A DNA stretch of 9,868 nt from Pseudomonadota bacterium (GCA_023425455.1 JAFACP010000114.1:1-9868); one strand, 5' to 3'. Shown: positions 1 to 7,455, numbered from the stretch's first letter. Notes: generated from the letters alone by a model not told the origin. Numbers and translations: made by a program.

Positions 1-484
1 CGCCGACCAGGGTAATCATCTCCCCGGGCCCGAGCGCCAGCTGTTTGTCTTCCGGCCCGGCCAGCAGGATAAGGCCGATAAACGCCAGCACAATGCCGAT
101 GCAGGACATCAGCCCCGGCATCCGCCCCAGACAAAGCCACTGCAGTAGTGGCACCAGCGGCACATACATGGCGGTAATAAACGCGGATTTACTGCTGGTG
201 ATCGACTGCAGGCCCCACGTCTGCAGGCTGTACCCCATCGCAATGGCGACGCCTATCGCCACACCGGCTTTTAACTCCCGCAGGGTCAGCCCGCGCAGGG
301 TCTTAAGTGAAATAGCCGCCACGGCAACGGCGGCGGTCGCAAAACGCAGCCCGACAAAGAAGAAGGGATCGCTCAGCGTCACCGCATACTGGACGGCAAG
401 AAAGGTTCCGCCCCAGAACATGGTGATCAGAATGAGGATCGCTTCCTGCGGTTTAATGGCGAAAGCGAAACGCGAAGAGGACAT
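1..484 (-). CDS. DMT-superfamily (EamA-type) membrane transporter, partial
   Basis: This is the first 161 codons of an integral membrane protein of the drug/metabolite transporter superfamily; the rest lies beyond the left edge. The frame is open from the ATG at 482-484 to base 1. The translation starts MSSSRFAFAIKPQEAIL and contains the family signature around residues 22-30 (MFWGGTFLA), where an EamA repeat has its first helix. Further hydrophobic segments lie at about residues 39-57, 70-90, 98-115 and 125-142. The order of helices, including the SLQTWGLQ and SAFITAMYVPLVPLL stretches, is that of the first EamA repeat. Such proteins sit in the inner membrane and usually export amino acids or other small metabolites; the substrate cannot be told here. 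An AGGTG ribosome site lies just upstream (complement of 489-493). The gene follows ymdF on the same strand but is separated from it by a terminator, so it probably has its own promoter. Confidence 0.9.
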   Translation of the reverse strand, partial: MSSSRFAFAIKPQEAILILITMFWGGTFLAVQYAVTLSDPFFFVGLRFATAAVAVAAISLKTLRGLTLRELKAGVAIGVAIAMGYSLQTWGLQSITSSKSAFITAMYVPLVPLLQWLCLGRMPGLMSCIGIVLAFIGLILLAGPEDKQLALGPGEMITLVG

Positions 485-514
485 GGAACACCTGACGATA
501 AGGATCAATGCGCT

Positions 515-543
515 AGTGTGCGATGCCTTTAGTGACAGTTCAA
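515..543 (-). promoter_or_regulatory. possible promoter of the DMT transporter gene
   Basis: On the minus strand a TTGAAC -35-like hexamer (538-543) is followed after 17 bases by CACACT (515-520), only a weak -10. It lies between the ymdF terminator and the transporter start, where a promoter is needed. This is a pattern match only. Confidence 0.25.
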
Positions 544-555
544 TGTTGCTGAAAT

Positions 556-581
556 AAAAAAACCGCCGGGGTGACCGGCGG
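556..581 (-). terminator. rho-independent terminator of ymdF
   Basis: Read on the minus strand this is CCGCCGG, a 5-base loop, CCGGCGG, then seven T residues (the A run at 556-562). The 7-bp GC stem (563-569 with 575-581) plus U tract is a textbook intrinsic terminator. It lies 33 bases after the ymdF stop and isolates ymdF from the transporter gene downstream. Confidence 0.93.
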
Positions 582-613
582 CAGGGGATGGGCAGGCAAC
601 GGGGGCTGGCGAG

Positions 614-787
614 TCAGCTGTTGCGGCTGCCGTGGCTGTTTTTACCCCCCTTCTTGCCCGCTTCAGATGCGCGCTGAGGGTCATTTTTAAAATTCCCTCC
701 GCTGTGCTGGCCGCCTTTGCGACCCGCCTCCGACGCTCTTTCACGGTCTTCAGCAAAATTACCTGAACCACCACGATGGTTTGCCAT
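614..787 (-). CDS. ymdF: KGG-repeat (Con-10/YciG-like) stress-induced protein YmdF
   Basis: This is a 57-residue, glycine- and lysine-rich hydrophilic protein starting MANHRGGSGNFAEDRE and ending KNSHGSRNS. It carries two copies of the KGG motif: residues 17-26 (ERASEAGRKG) and 39-48 (RASEAGKKGG), each followed by a polar Gly/Ser/Asn stretch. The match to enteric YmdF and its paralogue YciG is near identity over the length I remember; the KNSHG ending fits YmdF better than YciG. The family resembles fungal Con-10 and is associated in enterics with general stress and RpoS control, with no enzymatic role known. A strong GGAGG ribosome site lies six bases before the ATG. The gene is monocistronic, with its own terminator at 556-581, and is divergent from wrbA. 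It is easy to miss because longer open frames overlap it. Confidence 0.93.
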   Translation of the reverse strand: MANHRGGSGNFAEDRERASEAGRKGGQHSGGNFKNDPQRASEAGKKGGKNSHGSRNS

Positions 788-896
788 CTCTTACCTCCAG
801 AGTTGAAAATCTGACATCATGTTGCATTCAGTAAAAGCAGAGCCTTTCACCTGACGACGGCGGACGGCGCATCAGATGCCCCTTCGCGTCGCGTGA

Positions 897-910
897 CACT
901 AAGCTTAGTG
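897..910. repeat. perfect 14-bp palindrome, operator-like
   Basis: CACTAAGCTTAGTG is identical to its reverse complement. It lies 109 bases upstream of the ymdF start and 273 bases upstream of the wrbA start. It has no T run on either side, so it is not a terminator. A dimeric regulator site is one reading; chance is another. Confidence 0.45.
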
Positions 911-1072
911 GAAAGCGCTGTTCCGGCACCGGGCCTGCAATATCCTGCAACACCCTGACCGGGATTTCCCCGCCCATTCATCACCGTTATCAATAAGCCT
1001 TTCTTATCATTCCTGAATTTCCTTCTGTGAAAAATGTTTCAGATTGCAACAAAGCCAGCCGGTTAACATATT

Positions 1073-1101
1073 TTTATAAATCAAAGAAATGGCGCTAAAA
1101 T
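1073..1101 (+). promoter_or_regulatory. candidate wrbA-yccJ promoter
   Basis: TTTATA (1073-1078, four of six -35 bases) is separated by 17 bases from TAAAAT (1096-1101, five of six -10 bases). The base before the -10 is C, which sigma-S favours at that place. In E. coli wrbA is known as an RpoS-dependent gene, so a promoter with a poor -35 and a C before the -10 fits. The implied start would give a leader of about 75 bases. Confidence 0.4.
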
Positions 1102-1176
1102 TTGCAGTATGGGTATCACGTCTTATCTTTAAAAGAACGCAGCGATTCGCTGTCAGAAAACCCAAACGAGGAGTGA

Positions 1177-1779
<603 letters not shown>

Positions 1780-1797
1780 CCCAACAGGAGGACAAGC

Positions 1798-2025
1798 ATG
1801 CCAACTCAAGCATCCAAAGCTCATCGCGTTGGCGAATGGGCAAGTTTACGCAATACCTCGGTAGAGATTGCCGAAGCCATCTTCGAAGTCGCGCAATATG
1901 ACGAAAAGCTGGCGGAGCAAATATGGGAAGAAGGAAACGATGAGGTACTGATGCGCGCCTTCAACAAGACGGATAAAGACGCGCTTTTCTGGGGTGAGCA
2001 AACCATCGAACGCAAAAACGTCTGA
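1798..2025 (+). CDS. yccJ: YccJ family small protein, wrbA operon partner
   Basis: This 75-residue acidic soluble protein has the segments [11 protein letters not shown] near residue 11 and [16 protein letters not shown] at the C terminus, which I recognise as enteric YccJ at its usual length. No signal peptide, membrane helix or catalytic motif is visible and its function is unknown. It has a strong AGGAGG ribosome site and starts 18 bases after the wrbA stop, so it is cotranscribed with wrbA. That linkage suggests, but does not show, a role near quinone or redox stress. A strong terminator follows within ten bases. Confidence 0.95.
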   Translation: MPTQASKAHRVGEWASLRNTSVEIAEAIFEVAQYDEKLAEQIWEEGNDEVLMRAFNKTDKDALFWGEQTIERKNV

Positions 2026-2031
2026 ACCGTT

Positions 2032-2055
2032 CCCCCCGCCGCAGCGGGGGGTTTT
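2032..2055 (+). terminator. rho-independent terminator of wrbA-yccJ
   Basis: CCCCCCGC (2032-2039), a four-base loop CGCA, GCGGGGGG (2044-2051) and TTTT (2052-2055) follow the yccJ stop directly. The 8-bp stem is perfect. The convergent agp stop is only a few bases further on, so the same hairpin may also form at the end of the agp transcript, although that side has no clean T tract. Confidence 0.9.
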
Positions 2056-2058
2056 CTG

Positions 2059-3300
2059 CTACTTCGCCGCGTTATTCAACAGCGTATTAAATTTGTCGAT
2101 CGGGCAGAAGCCGCGCGCATCGACAGGACAGCCGTTCAGTTCCAGCGTGACCCGCTGCGCCGGTTCGCTCAGTGACAGCACGCTGGCGTTACGCAGCTGC
2201 GCTGAACTCTGATAGACATACTCAATTTTCATCAGGTCGCGATCGGCGTGGGTATCATGCCAGCGCTGGAAGACAATTTTACCGCCGATCGGGGTGCGCT
2301 CCTGCTGGTCATGCAGCTGGTAGGGTTTGAAATCCAGCGCCGTCAACAGCGAGGCGATGTTAGAGTCATGGCCCACCAGCAGGGTGATTTTCGGCGATGT
2401 GGCCTGCCCGGTCACCAGGGCGTTATCAATGTATTTCACCAGTGGTCTGGCGACGTTTTGCGCCACCTCCCGGGAGGTAAACAGCGCATCCTGGTAGCCA
2501 TTTTTCAGTTTTGACAGCCGCTGCCACTGGGCATCGGTGTGGATTTTCCCCCACGCCACCTTATCAGCCGGGAAGCCTTCGTAATACTGCAGGGTGAAGG
2601 CATCGACCAGCGAGTTCCCCACCTTCAGCGGCCCGGAGACGCCCGGCTCTTTTTCATATTCCGCGCTGAAACTGTCTTTAGCCGCGGTCAGCGAACAGAT
2701 CTTTTTCTCTTTACAGGAGGGTGACTGGTCGTAACGGGTGATCTGCTCCAGCAGCGCGTAGCTCTCATCGAGCTGCATCTTCTGACGCTCCGTCTCCATC
2801 GCTTTCAGCGCTTTTTCGCGGAATTCAGGTGAATTGTCGGTGATCACCGGGTTGAAGGTGGGATCCATGGTGCCCATTTTTTCCTGATGGTGCACCGGCA
2901 CATCGCACCCCGGGAACGCGCCGGTGATGAAGAACTGTGCGGTAGCCACGGTACGCTGCAGGCTGTTGGCATAGGCGTACACCGTGCCTGGCGGCGGGCA
3001 CTCGCCGGTGGTGACCATCCCCTGCGCGGCCAGCCATTCGCGCATGTAATGCCCCATATAGACTTCAAGTACGCCGCCTTTGGTTGTCAGCTGTCCGCCG
3101 GGTACATCCCACTGCGGCCATTGCTGCGGCGTGGACTGCTCCAGTACGCTGCCGTTATTGGCGAGCGGCGCACGCAGGTTGTGGCGACTCATGATTAAAA
3201 CCTGCTCCAGCTGATAACCTTCCGGCACGTCCTGCGCCTGCGCGCCGAAAGTGATTGCCATGCTGCCTGCCACTGCAACAGCGAGTAGTGCTTTTCTCAT
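2059..3300 (-). CDS. agp: periplasmic glucose-1-phosphatase Agp
   Basis: This is a 413-residue histidine acid phosphatase, the same length as E. coli Agp. It hydrolyses glucose-1-phosphate in the periplasm so the glucose can be used; family members also remove one phosphate from phytate. The signal peptide is residues 1-22 ([10 protein letters not shown]... ending GAQA, cut before QDV). The phosphate-binding motif is RHNLRAP at 39-45, with catalytic His40 and the Asn variant that marks Agp off from RHGxRxP phytases. The proton-donor HD pair is at 311-312 (VGHDSN). Six cysteines (101, 131, 196, 202, 391, 399) allow three disulfides. AGGA lies seven bases before the ATG. The gene is convergent with yccJ and appears monocistronic. 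A near-perfect Pho box lies 38 bases upstream of the start. Confidence 0.97.
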   Translation of the reverse strand: MRKALLAVAVAGSMAITFGAQAQDVPEGYQLEQVLIMSRHNLRAPLANNGSVLEQSTPQQWPQWDVPGGQLTTKGGVLEVYMGHYMREWLAAQGMVTTGECPPPGTVYAYANSLQRTVATAQFFITGAFPGCDVPVHHQEKMGTMDPTFNPVITDNSPEFREKALKAMETERQKMQLDESYALLEQITRYDQSPSCKEKKICSLTAAKDSFSAEYEKEPGVSGPLKVGNSLVDAFTLQYYEGFPADKVAWGKIHTDAQWQRLSKLKNGYQDALFTSREVAQNVARPLVKYIDNALVTGQATSPKITLLVGHDSNIASLLTALDFKPYQLHDQQERTPIGGKIVFQRWHDTHADRDLMKIEYVYQSSAQLRNASVLSLSEPAQRVTLELNGCPVDARGFCPIDKFNTLLNNAAK

Positions 3301-3338
3301 CCCTAATTCCTCACGCTTGAGTAAATGTCGGGTTAAGT

Positions 3339-3356
3339 GTGACAGATTTATGACAA
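3339..3356 (-). promoter_or_regulatory. Pho box (PhoB site) upstream of agp
   Basis: Read on the minus strand the 18 bases are TTGTCATAAATCTGTCAC. The known PhoB consensus is CTGTCATA(A/T)A(T/A)CTGTCA(C/T), so only the first base differs. The two 7-mers lie 11 bases apart in direct repeat and point towards agp. A Pho box replaces the -35 element; a weak -10-like stretch (around 3320-3330, CATTTACT on the minus strand) sits at a suitable distance. I infer phosphate-starvation control of agp. Confidence 0.72.
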
Positions 3357-3452
3357 TTTACCGGGAAGCATTTCGCAAACTGATGAATAACCGCTTTCCG
3401 GCAGGCGGATTGCGTCGGTGTTATCCCTGCATATGCGCGCCGGCATACCGAC

Positions 3453-3899
3453 ACTGGCGTTCAGAGGGCGCTGGAGTCGGCTATCGCACTGGCGTTCTTC
3501 ATTCCTCTGCTGATTGGTACGGGTGGCAACAGCGGAACGCAAATAACCTCCACCCTCGTGCGCGCCATGGCGCTGGGCGAGGTCCATTTGCGTGACGTCG
3601 GACGGGTCCTGCGCAAAGAGATGAGTACCTCGTTAATGATTGCCGCGACGCTGGGCGTGGCGGGTTGTATCCGCGCCTGGATGATGGGGATTGGGCTTGA
3701 GATCACCCTGATCGTCAGCCTGACGCTGGTCTGCATTACGCTCTGGAGCGCCATCGTCTCGTCGGTGATCCCAATGGTGCTTAAGCGCTTAAGCATTGAC
3801 CCTGCGGTCGTATCAGCCCCGTTTATCGCGACGCTTATCGACGGTACCGGTCTGATTATCTACTTTAAAATCGCCCAGTATACGCTGGGGCTGGAGTAA
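3453..3899 (+). pseudogene. mgtE: mgtE magnesium transporter, 5'-truncated remnant
   Basis: From about 3453 the frame reads as the C-terminal membrane domain of an MgtE/SLC41-type Mg2+ channel. It has the conserved helix-loop FFIPLLIGTGGNSGTQ, then TLVRAMALGEV, a cytoplasmic RKEMSTS, two more helices (about 3640-3780) and the closing FIATLIDGTGLIIYF with the pore-region Asp. It ends in TAA at 3897-3899. A normal MgtE has about 450 residues with N, CBS and five-helix domains. Here the N domain, both CBS domains and the first helix are missing, with agp's promoter region in their place. The frame is open back to 3387, but no in-frame ATG or ribosome site exists upstream; the first in-frame candidate start is GTG at 3558, inside the domain. 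The remaining roughly 148 codons hold no stop or frameshift, so the loss is recent or the piece is retained by chance. The left limit is approximate. Confidence 0.8.
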
Positions 3900-3905
3900 G
3901 AGGTT

Positions 3906-3933
3906 ACCCCTCCCCCGCCTGCGAGGGAGGGGT
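3906..3933. terminator. stem-loop between mgtE remnant and TPR gene
   Basis: ACCCCTCCC (3906-3914) and GGGAGGGGT (3925-3933) form a perfect 9-bp GC-rich stem with a 10-base loop. It sits between two convergent coding ends, seven bases after the mgtE stop and just after the TPR gene stop. The T tract is poor on both sides (TTATGTTA on the plus strand), so termination in either direction is likely but not certain. Confidence 0.6.
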
Positions 3934-3937
3934 TATG

Positions 3938-4564
3938 TTAGCGGATTTTTGCCAGATCGCTTTCGATATCGCGCCGTCTCCCGGCGTCAGCGATCTCTCG
4001 TCCCGGACGCGCGGCCGCCTTCAGCGCCCTGTCAAAATAGGGCTTCGCCTGGTCAGGTTTATCCTGCTTGAGCAGGTAATCACCGTAGAAATAGTTCGGG
4101 TCGATGCCGTCAGGGTTGAGCGCCAGCGCTTTTTTCAGCATCTGCTCCGCTTTCGCCTTATCGCCAAAGCCAATCGGCCAGCCAGGCACCTGATAATAGA
4201 GCGCGCCGAGGCTGGTCCAGGCCGAGCCCTGCAGCGCGCCGGGATCGAGAGCGATAGCCTGCTCAAGATCGCTGCGCGCCTGTTTCACCAGACTCAGCGC
4301 CCCCAGCCCCCCTTTTGCGCCAGCCCAGCTGCTGTCAATGATCGCTGACCAGATAAGCAGCCCGGCATCCTGACGATGTCTGGCGTCGCTGGCCTGATGC
4401 GCCTGCTGGCTGAGGGTGCTAAAGCAGCTCTCCTTTTGCCCCGCGAGGCTCTGGTACTGACACACCGCCCAGCGCTGCTGCAGGTCGGAAAGTGATGAGT
4501 CTGCCAGCGCCATACCGGGCAGCAGCGCGGCCAGCGCAATGGCGGTTCTGTTGCTTCGCTTCAT
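3938..4564 (-). CDS. exported tetratricopeptide-repeat protein, last gene of the operon
   Basis: This 208-residue protein begins with a clear signal peptide (MKRSNRTAIALAALLPGMALA, probable cut after residue 21), so it is predicted to act in the periplasm. Cys35 and Cys47 could form a disulfide. TPR-like helix pairs occupy about residues 92-124 (ARSDLEQAIALDPGA...SLGALYYQ), 134-150 (GDKAKAEQMLKKALALNPDG) and 157-185. The stretch VPGWPIGFGDKAKAE followed by DPNYFYGDYLLKQ is typical of periplasmic TPR proteins related to the TatT/TRAP-associated group. No enzymatic motif is seen; such proteins bind partners or ligands. Its ATG overlaps the SDR stop (ATGA, 4561-4564), with an AGGGGG ribosome site upstream, so it is translated with the operon. 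Why an exported protein is tied to cytosolic enzymes is unknown; envelope delivery or product handling is a guess. Confidence 0.85.
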   Translation of the reverse strand: MKRSNRTAIALAALLPGMALADSSLSDLQQRWAVCQYQSLAGQKESCFSTLSQQAHQASDARHRQDAGLLIWSAIIDSSWAGAKGGLGALSLVKQARSDLEQAIALDPGALQGSAWTSLGALYYQVPGWPIGFGDKAKAEQMLKKALALNPDGIDPNYFYGDYLLKQDKPDQAKPYFDRALKAAARPGREIADAGRRRDIESDLAKIR

Positions 4565-5367
4565 TCGTGGATCCCCCTTACGCCGCGACGGGCGAACGCC
4601 TGAATAACGGGCAGCTTTTTGCCAAGCGCGCTGTCGACCAGCGACGGGAACCAGGCATTGATTTTGACGAAAAGCCGTTCTGCAACGCCAAAGCGGTAGC
4701 GTTTTTGCTCTTTCTCCAGTACGTGAACGATCTGCCTGGCCACGCTTGTCGGCGAGTCGGTCTGATTGCCAAGCTGGCGGTTCAGCGCATAGACGCTATC
4801 GCTGTTAAGGGTGGTTTCGGTCGCCCGCGGTGCCGCGTAGAGTACCGCAATGCCACCCGACTGCAGTTCGCGCCCCAGCGCCTCGGAAAAACGGTAGATC
4901 GCCGCCTTTGTCGCGCTGTAGACGCTCCACGCCGGGTGGCCTATCTCGCCAAAAATGGAGCCGATATTGAGCACAATCCCGCCGGCATTGAAATAGCCGA
5001 GAAGCGCGCGGGTCATCAGCATTGGCAGCTCAATGTTGGCGCGGATCTGCTCGCGGATATCGTCGAAGGACTGATGTTCAAACAGGGCGAAGCGACTGCT
5101 TCCGGCGTTGTTGATCAACACGTCCAGCCGGTCGCCATCGGCGATCGCTGAGGCCAGGCTTAACACTTCATCGTCGCTGTAGGTCTGCATCGCGACGATA
5201 TGGTGACGCTCAGGGTGCAGGAGCCCCAGACGCAGGTCGTGCAGAGCCCGTTCATTGCGCCCCACCAGCCACAGCCTGGCCCCTTTCTGCGCAAGTTCGA
5301 TGGCCAGCGCCTGACCAATACCGCCGCTTGCGCCGGTCAGAAGTACCGTTTTGTCACGGAGATCCAT
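4561..5367 (-). CDS. short-chain dehydrogenase/reductase (SDR), operon gene 4
   Basis: This is a 268-residue classical SDR that uses NAD(H) or NADP(H) to reduce a carbonyl or oxidise an alcohol in the cytoplasm. The Rossmann cofactor motif is TGASGGIG at 11-18. NNAG is at 86-89, the active-site Asn at 111, Ser at 137 and YSATK at 150-154 (Tyr150, Lys154). VGRNER after the second strand (35-40) has an Arg that favours NADP(H). The C terminus is extended by about 40 residues (FGVAERLFVKINAWFPSLVDSALGKKLPVI), a pattern seen in membrane-associated SDRs of lipid metabolism. I chose the ATG at 5367 because the following residues start the first strand of the fold; the upstream extension is only the other frame of the preceding gene. 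The start overlaps the HDO gene by 14 bases and the stop overlaps the TPR gene by 4. The substrate is unknown. Confidence 0.93.
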   Translation of the reverse strand: MDLRDKTVLLTGASGGIGQALAIELAQKGARLWLVGRNERALHDLRLGLLHPERHHIVAMQTYSDDEVLSLASAIADGDRLDVLINNAGSSRFALFEHQSFDDIREQIRANIELPMLMTRALLGYFNAGGIVLNIGSIFGEIGHPAWSVYSATKAAIYRFSEALGRELQSGGIAVLYAAPRATETTLNSDSVYALNRQLGNQTDSPTSVARQIVHVLEKEQKRYRFGVAERLFVKINAWFPSLVDSALGKKLPVIQAFARRGVRGIHE

Positions 5368-6019
5368 AGGTGTGTCCCCCAATCTGGTTGAGCATCTCGC
5401 CATACAGGCGATAGACACGCCGGGCGGTATGAATAATGGCCTGCCTGTCGGCGTCGTCGGTGACGGTATCCATGAGCCGGGCGAAAAACTGCAAATGGTC
5501 CTCGTCCAGCGCGCCGTGGGAACGCAGGTAGGTCGTCGCCTGCTCTGGCAGACCAAGCCCCGACTGCAGCTGGCCGGCCACCAGCGACGCTATCGCGACG
5601 CTGGTCCCCTCCAGCACATGCACCATACCGAAGATACTCATCGGGTTGACGCGTTCGATCCGGTAGTAGAGATAGGCGATCATCATCTCAATCGGCTCCC
5701 CGGGGGCACCCGTTCTGACGCTTTGCGCGTTACCGCCGCAGACGGTGATATCGTTGAGGATCCAGTTCTGGTGGCCGTACTCTTCGTCGATATACTCGGC
5801 TATCGCCCCGCGTACCGCCTCATGAGAATCGGGCAGCCGGCTCCCGGCGCACATCAGCAGCGGCACGGTCTGGCTGACGTGGTAGTACGCCTGGGTCAAA
5901 AAGGCGATGTACATCTCCCGGGTGATGTCTCCCCGCGCGCAGCGGGCAATAACGGGAGAGCTCAGTAAGCGGTGACGCTCGGCCTGAGTCTGTTCCTGAA
6001 GATCGTGATAAAAAGGCAT
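5354..6019 (-). CDS. heme-oxygenase-like di-iron (HDO/TenA-like) redox enzyme, operon gene 3
   Basis: This 221-residue all-helical protein is of the TenA/heme-oxygenase-like fold, in the group called iron-containing redox enzymes. The pattern of likely metal ligands is present in order: His47 (QAYYHVSQ), Glu80 and His83 (EEYGH), Glu137 (HVLEGTS), then Asp172 and His175 (LDEDH). These correspond to the E-x2-H, E and D-x2-H positions that bind two irons in UndA, SznF and BesC-type oxidases. The TenA active-site cysteine pattern is not evident, so a thiaminase role is unlikely. Relatives use O2 to oxidise or cleave fatty acids, amino acids or N-hydroxylate nitrogen, which is known from the family and not shown for this protein. 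The ATG overlaps the ligase stop (TAATG), and the AGGAGG ribosome site is formed by the three Glu codons at the end of the ligase. The end overlaps the SDR start by 14 bases. Confidence 0.88.
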   Translation of the reverse strand: MPFYHDLQEQTQAERHRLLSSPVIARCARGDITREMYIAFLTQAYYHVSQTVPLLMCAGSRLPDSHEAVRGAIAEYIDEEYGHQNWILNDITVCGGNAQSVRTGAPGEPIEMMIAYLYYRIERVNPMSIFGMVHVLEGTSVAIASLVAGQLQSGLGLPEQATTYLRSHGALDEDHLQFFARLMDTVTDDADRQAIIHTARRVYRLYGEMLNQIGGHTYGSP

Positions 6020-7455
6020 TATTCCTCCTCGCTACAGGTCAGGATCTGCTGTTGCAGGGCTTTCCAGATGGCTTTGCGCCGTGGTCGTCCGTTAGCCGTT
6101 AACATCGCAGGGGTTGAGATTGCTGAGGTAAAAAGCAGGCGATGGAGCCGGGCATAGTCCGGCAGCCTGGCTGAGATTGCGTCGAGCTGCGCGCGGGCGG
6201 CGGCCTCCTGTCCGTCCAGGGCATCCACCAGCGCCACGTTACGGGTCAGGCCATCGCCGAAGACCACAACCCGGCGCACTGCCGGGCACGCCATCGCCTC
6301 TGCCTCCGGCCACTCCGGCGAGAAGTTGCGGCCAAAGGCGTTAATTTGCACATTCCTGTGACGGCCTTCGAGGGTGATAAAGCCGTCCGGGCTGAGGTGG
6401 GCGATATCCCCGGTGGCGACGGGGCCAGAAAAGGTGGCGCCGCCAAGATACCCCAGCGCATTCGCAGGGCTGGTCACCCAGAGCTGCCGGCGTTTATCGA
6501 GTGAAACCGCAATGCCCGGCAGCGCGCGCCCCACGCTCCCCTGCGCGCTGGCGCCGGGGAGATTGAGGGCAACCACCGATCCGCACTCGGACAGGCCGTA
6601 CCCCTCAAAAACCGGCAGGCCGCTTTGCGCCGCAGCCTCCATCAGCTGCGAGGCAATCTTGCCGCCCCCCACCGCAACGAACCGAAGCGAGGCGGTACTC
6701 TGCGGCATCTGCTGATGCAGCTGGAGCAGGACGCGCAGCAGCTCGGGAACCAGCACCAGACTTTCCGGCTGCCAGTGCGTCAGCGCCTGCAGGAATTGTT
6801 CGGGGTTGAAGCGGCTTGAGCCCTCAAAGCCGATCCGCGACGGCGCCAGGATCACCGTCCCGACCCCGAGGATCAGTGGAACATAGAGACCACACAGATT
6901 CTCCAGCAGAATACTGAGCGGCAAGGTCACAAGGTGTTTTTGCAGCGACAGCGTTGCCAGCGACGACGCCAGCGCGCTGGCGGTCCAGAACATCCCCTCC
7001 GCGCTCAGGCAAACGCCCTTTGGCTCGCCGGTAGTGCCGGAGGTGTAGGTCACTTTCGCGGTCCCCGGCGGCAGCGGGTTAAGCGTCTGCGGCGTGCGGG
7101 TGTATACGCTGCCGAGCAGAAACGGATGGCTCTGCCAGCCGGTCTGCGCCTCGCCACCCACGCGGGCATCGACAGAGGCGGATGCACAGACCCACGCCTT
7201 TTGCTCGCGGGTAAAGAAAAGCGGTAGCGGGACCACCACAATGCCGCTGACCAGACAGGCCAGATCGACGATCGCCCATTCGGGGCTGTTTTCAAGCTCC
7301 AGCGCCAGCCGGCGGATGCCGAGCCGGGTAAAGGTATCGGCGGTGTCGCGAACGGCGGCCAGATAAGCCTGCCAGCTCCAGACGCTGCCTTCGCCGCGCA
7401 GGGCAACCGCCTGAGGATGGCGGGCCGCCTGTTGTTCAAGCATGTCCAGAAACAT
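6019..7455 (-). CDS. AMP-forming acyl/aryl ligase (ANL superfamily), operon gene 2
   Basis: This 478-residue protein belongs to the acyl-CoA synthetase/adenylation superfamily, which activates a carboxylic acid with ATP to the acyl-AMP and passes it to CoA, a carrier or another acceptor. The P-loop-like motif is YTSGTTGEPKG at 137-147. The A5 motif is GYGLSECG at 285-292, the A7 TGD is at 348-350, and the hinge/A8 region is GRHRNVQINAFGRNFSPEW at 364-382. The C-terminal A10 segment reads LTANGRPRRKAIW (452-464): the catalytic Lys expected after the Gly is Arg457. The protein is shorter than FadD-type ligases (about 520-560), mainly at the N terminus. The chosen ATG has a GGAG ribosome site and overlaps the preceding gene by 20 bases. 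Activity may be weak or altered; the substrate is unknown, with a medium- or long-chain fatty acid one possibility. Confidence 0.92.
   Translation of the reverse strand: MFLDMLEQQAARHPQAVALRGEGSVWSWQAYLAAVRDTADTFTRLGIRRLALELENSPEWAIVDLACLVSGIVVVPLPLFFTREQKAWVCASASVDARVGGEAQTGWQSHPFLLGSVYTRTPQTLNPLPPGTAKVTYTSGTTGEPKGVCLSAEGMFWTASALASSLATLSLQKHLVTLPLSILLENLCGLYVPLILGVGTVILAPSRIGFEGSSRFNPEQFLQALTHWQPESLVLVPELLRVLLQLHQQMPQSTASLRFVAVGGGKIASQLMEAAAQSGLPVFEGYGLSECGSVVALNLPGASAQGSVGRALPGIAVSLDKRRQLWVTSPANALGYLGGATFSGPVATGDIAHLSPDGFITLEGRHRNVQINAFGRNFSPEWPEAEAMACPAVRRVVVFGDGLTRNVALVDALDGQEAAARAQLDAISARLPDYARLHRLLFTSAISTPAMLTANGRPRRKAIWKALQQQILTCSEEE

Noticed and set aside
45..557. Plus-strand open frame of 170 codons at the left end
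   Set aside because: The minus strand here encodes a membrane transporter with recognisable EamA motifs and a ribosome site; the plus frame is its shadow.
529..774. Minus-strand open frame of 81 codons across the ymdF region
   Set aside because: It overlaps ymdF in another frame and runs through the terminator hairpin; only the ymdF frame encodes a known protein with a ribosome site.
1026..1041. CRP-like site TGTGA-N6-TTTCA upstream of wrbA
   Set aside because: Only the left half matches; the right half keeps three of five bases, so it is not enough to call.
3300..3470. Insertion sequence or phage scar beside the mgtE remnant
   Set aside because: I see no transposase fragment, terminal inverted repeats or target duplication; a simple deletion explains the junction.
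5368..5556. 63-residue N-terminal extension of the SDR
   Set aside because: The extension is the alternative frame of the upstream HDO gene; the SDR fold begins right after the ATG at 5367.
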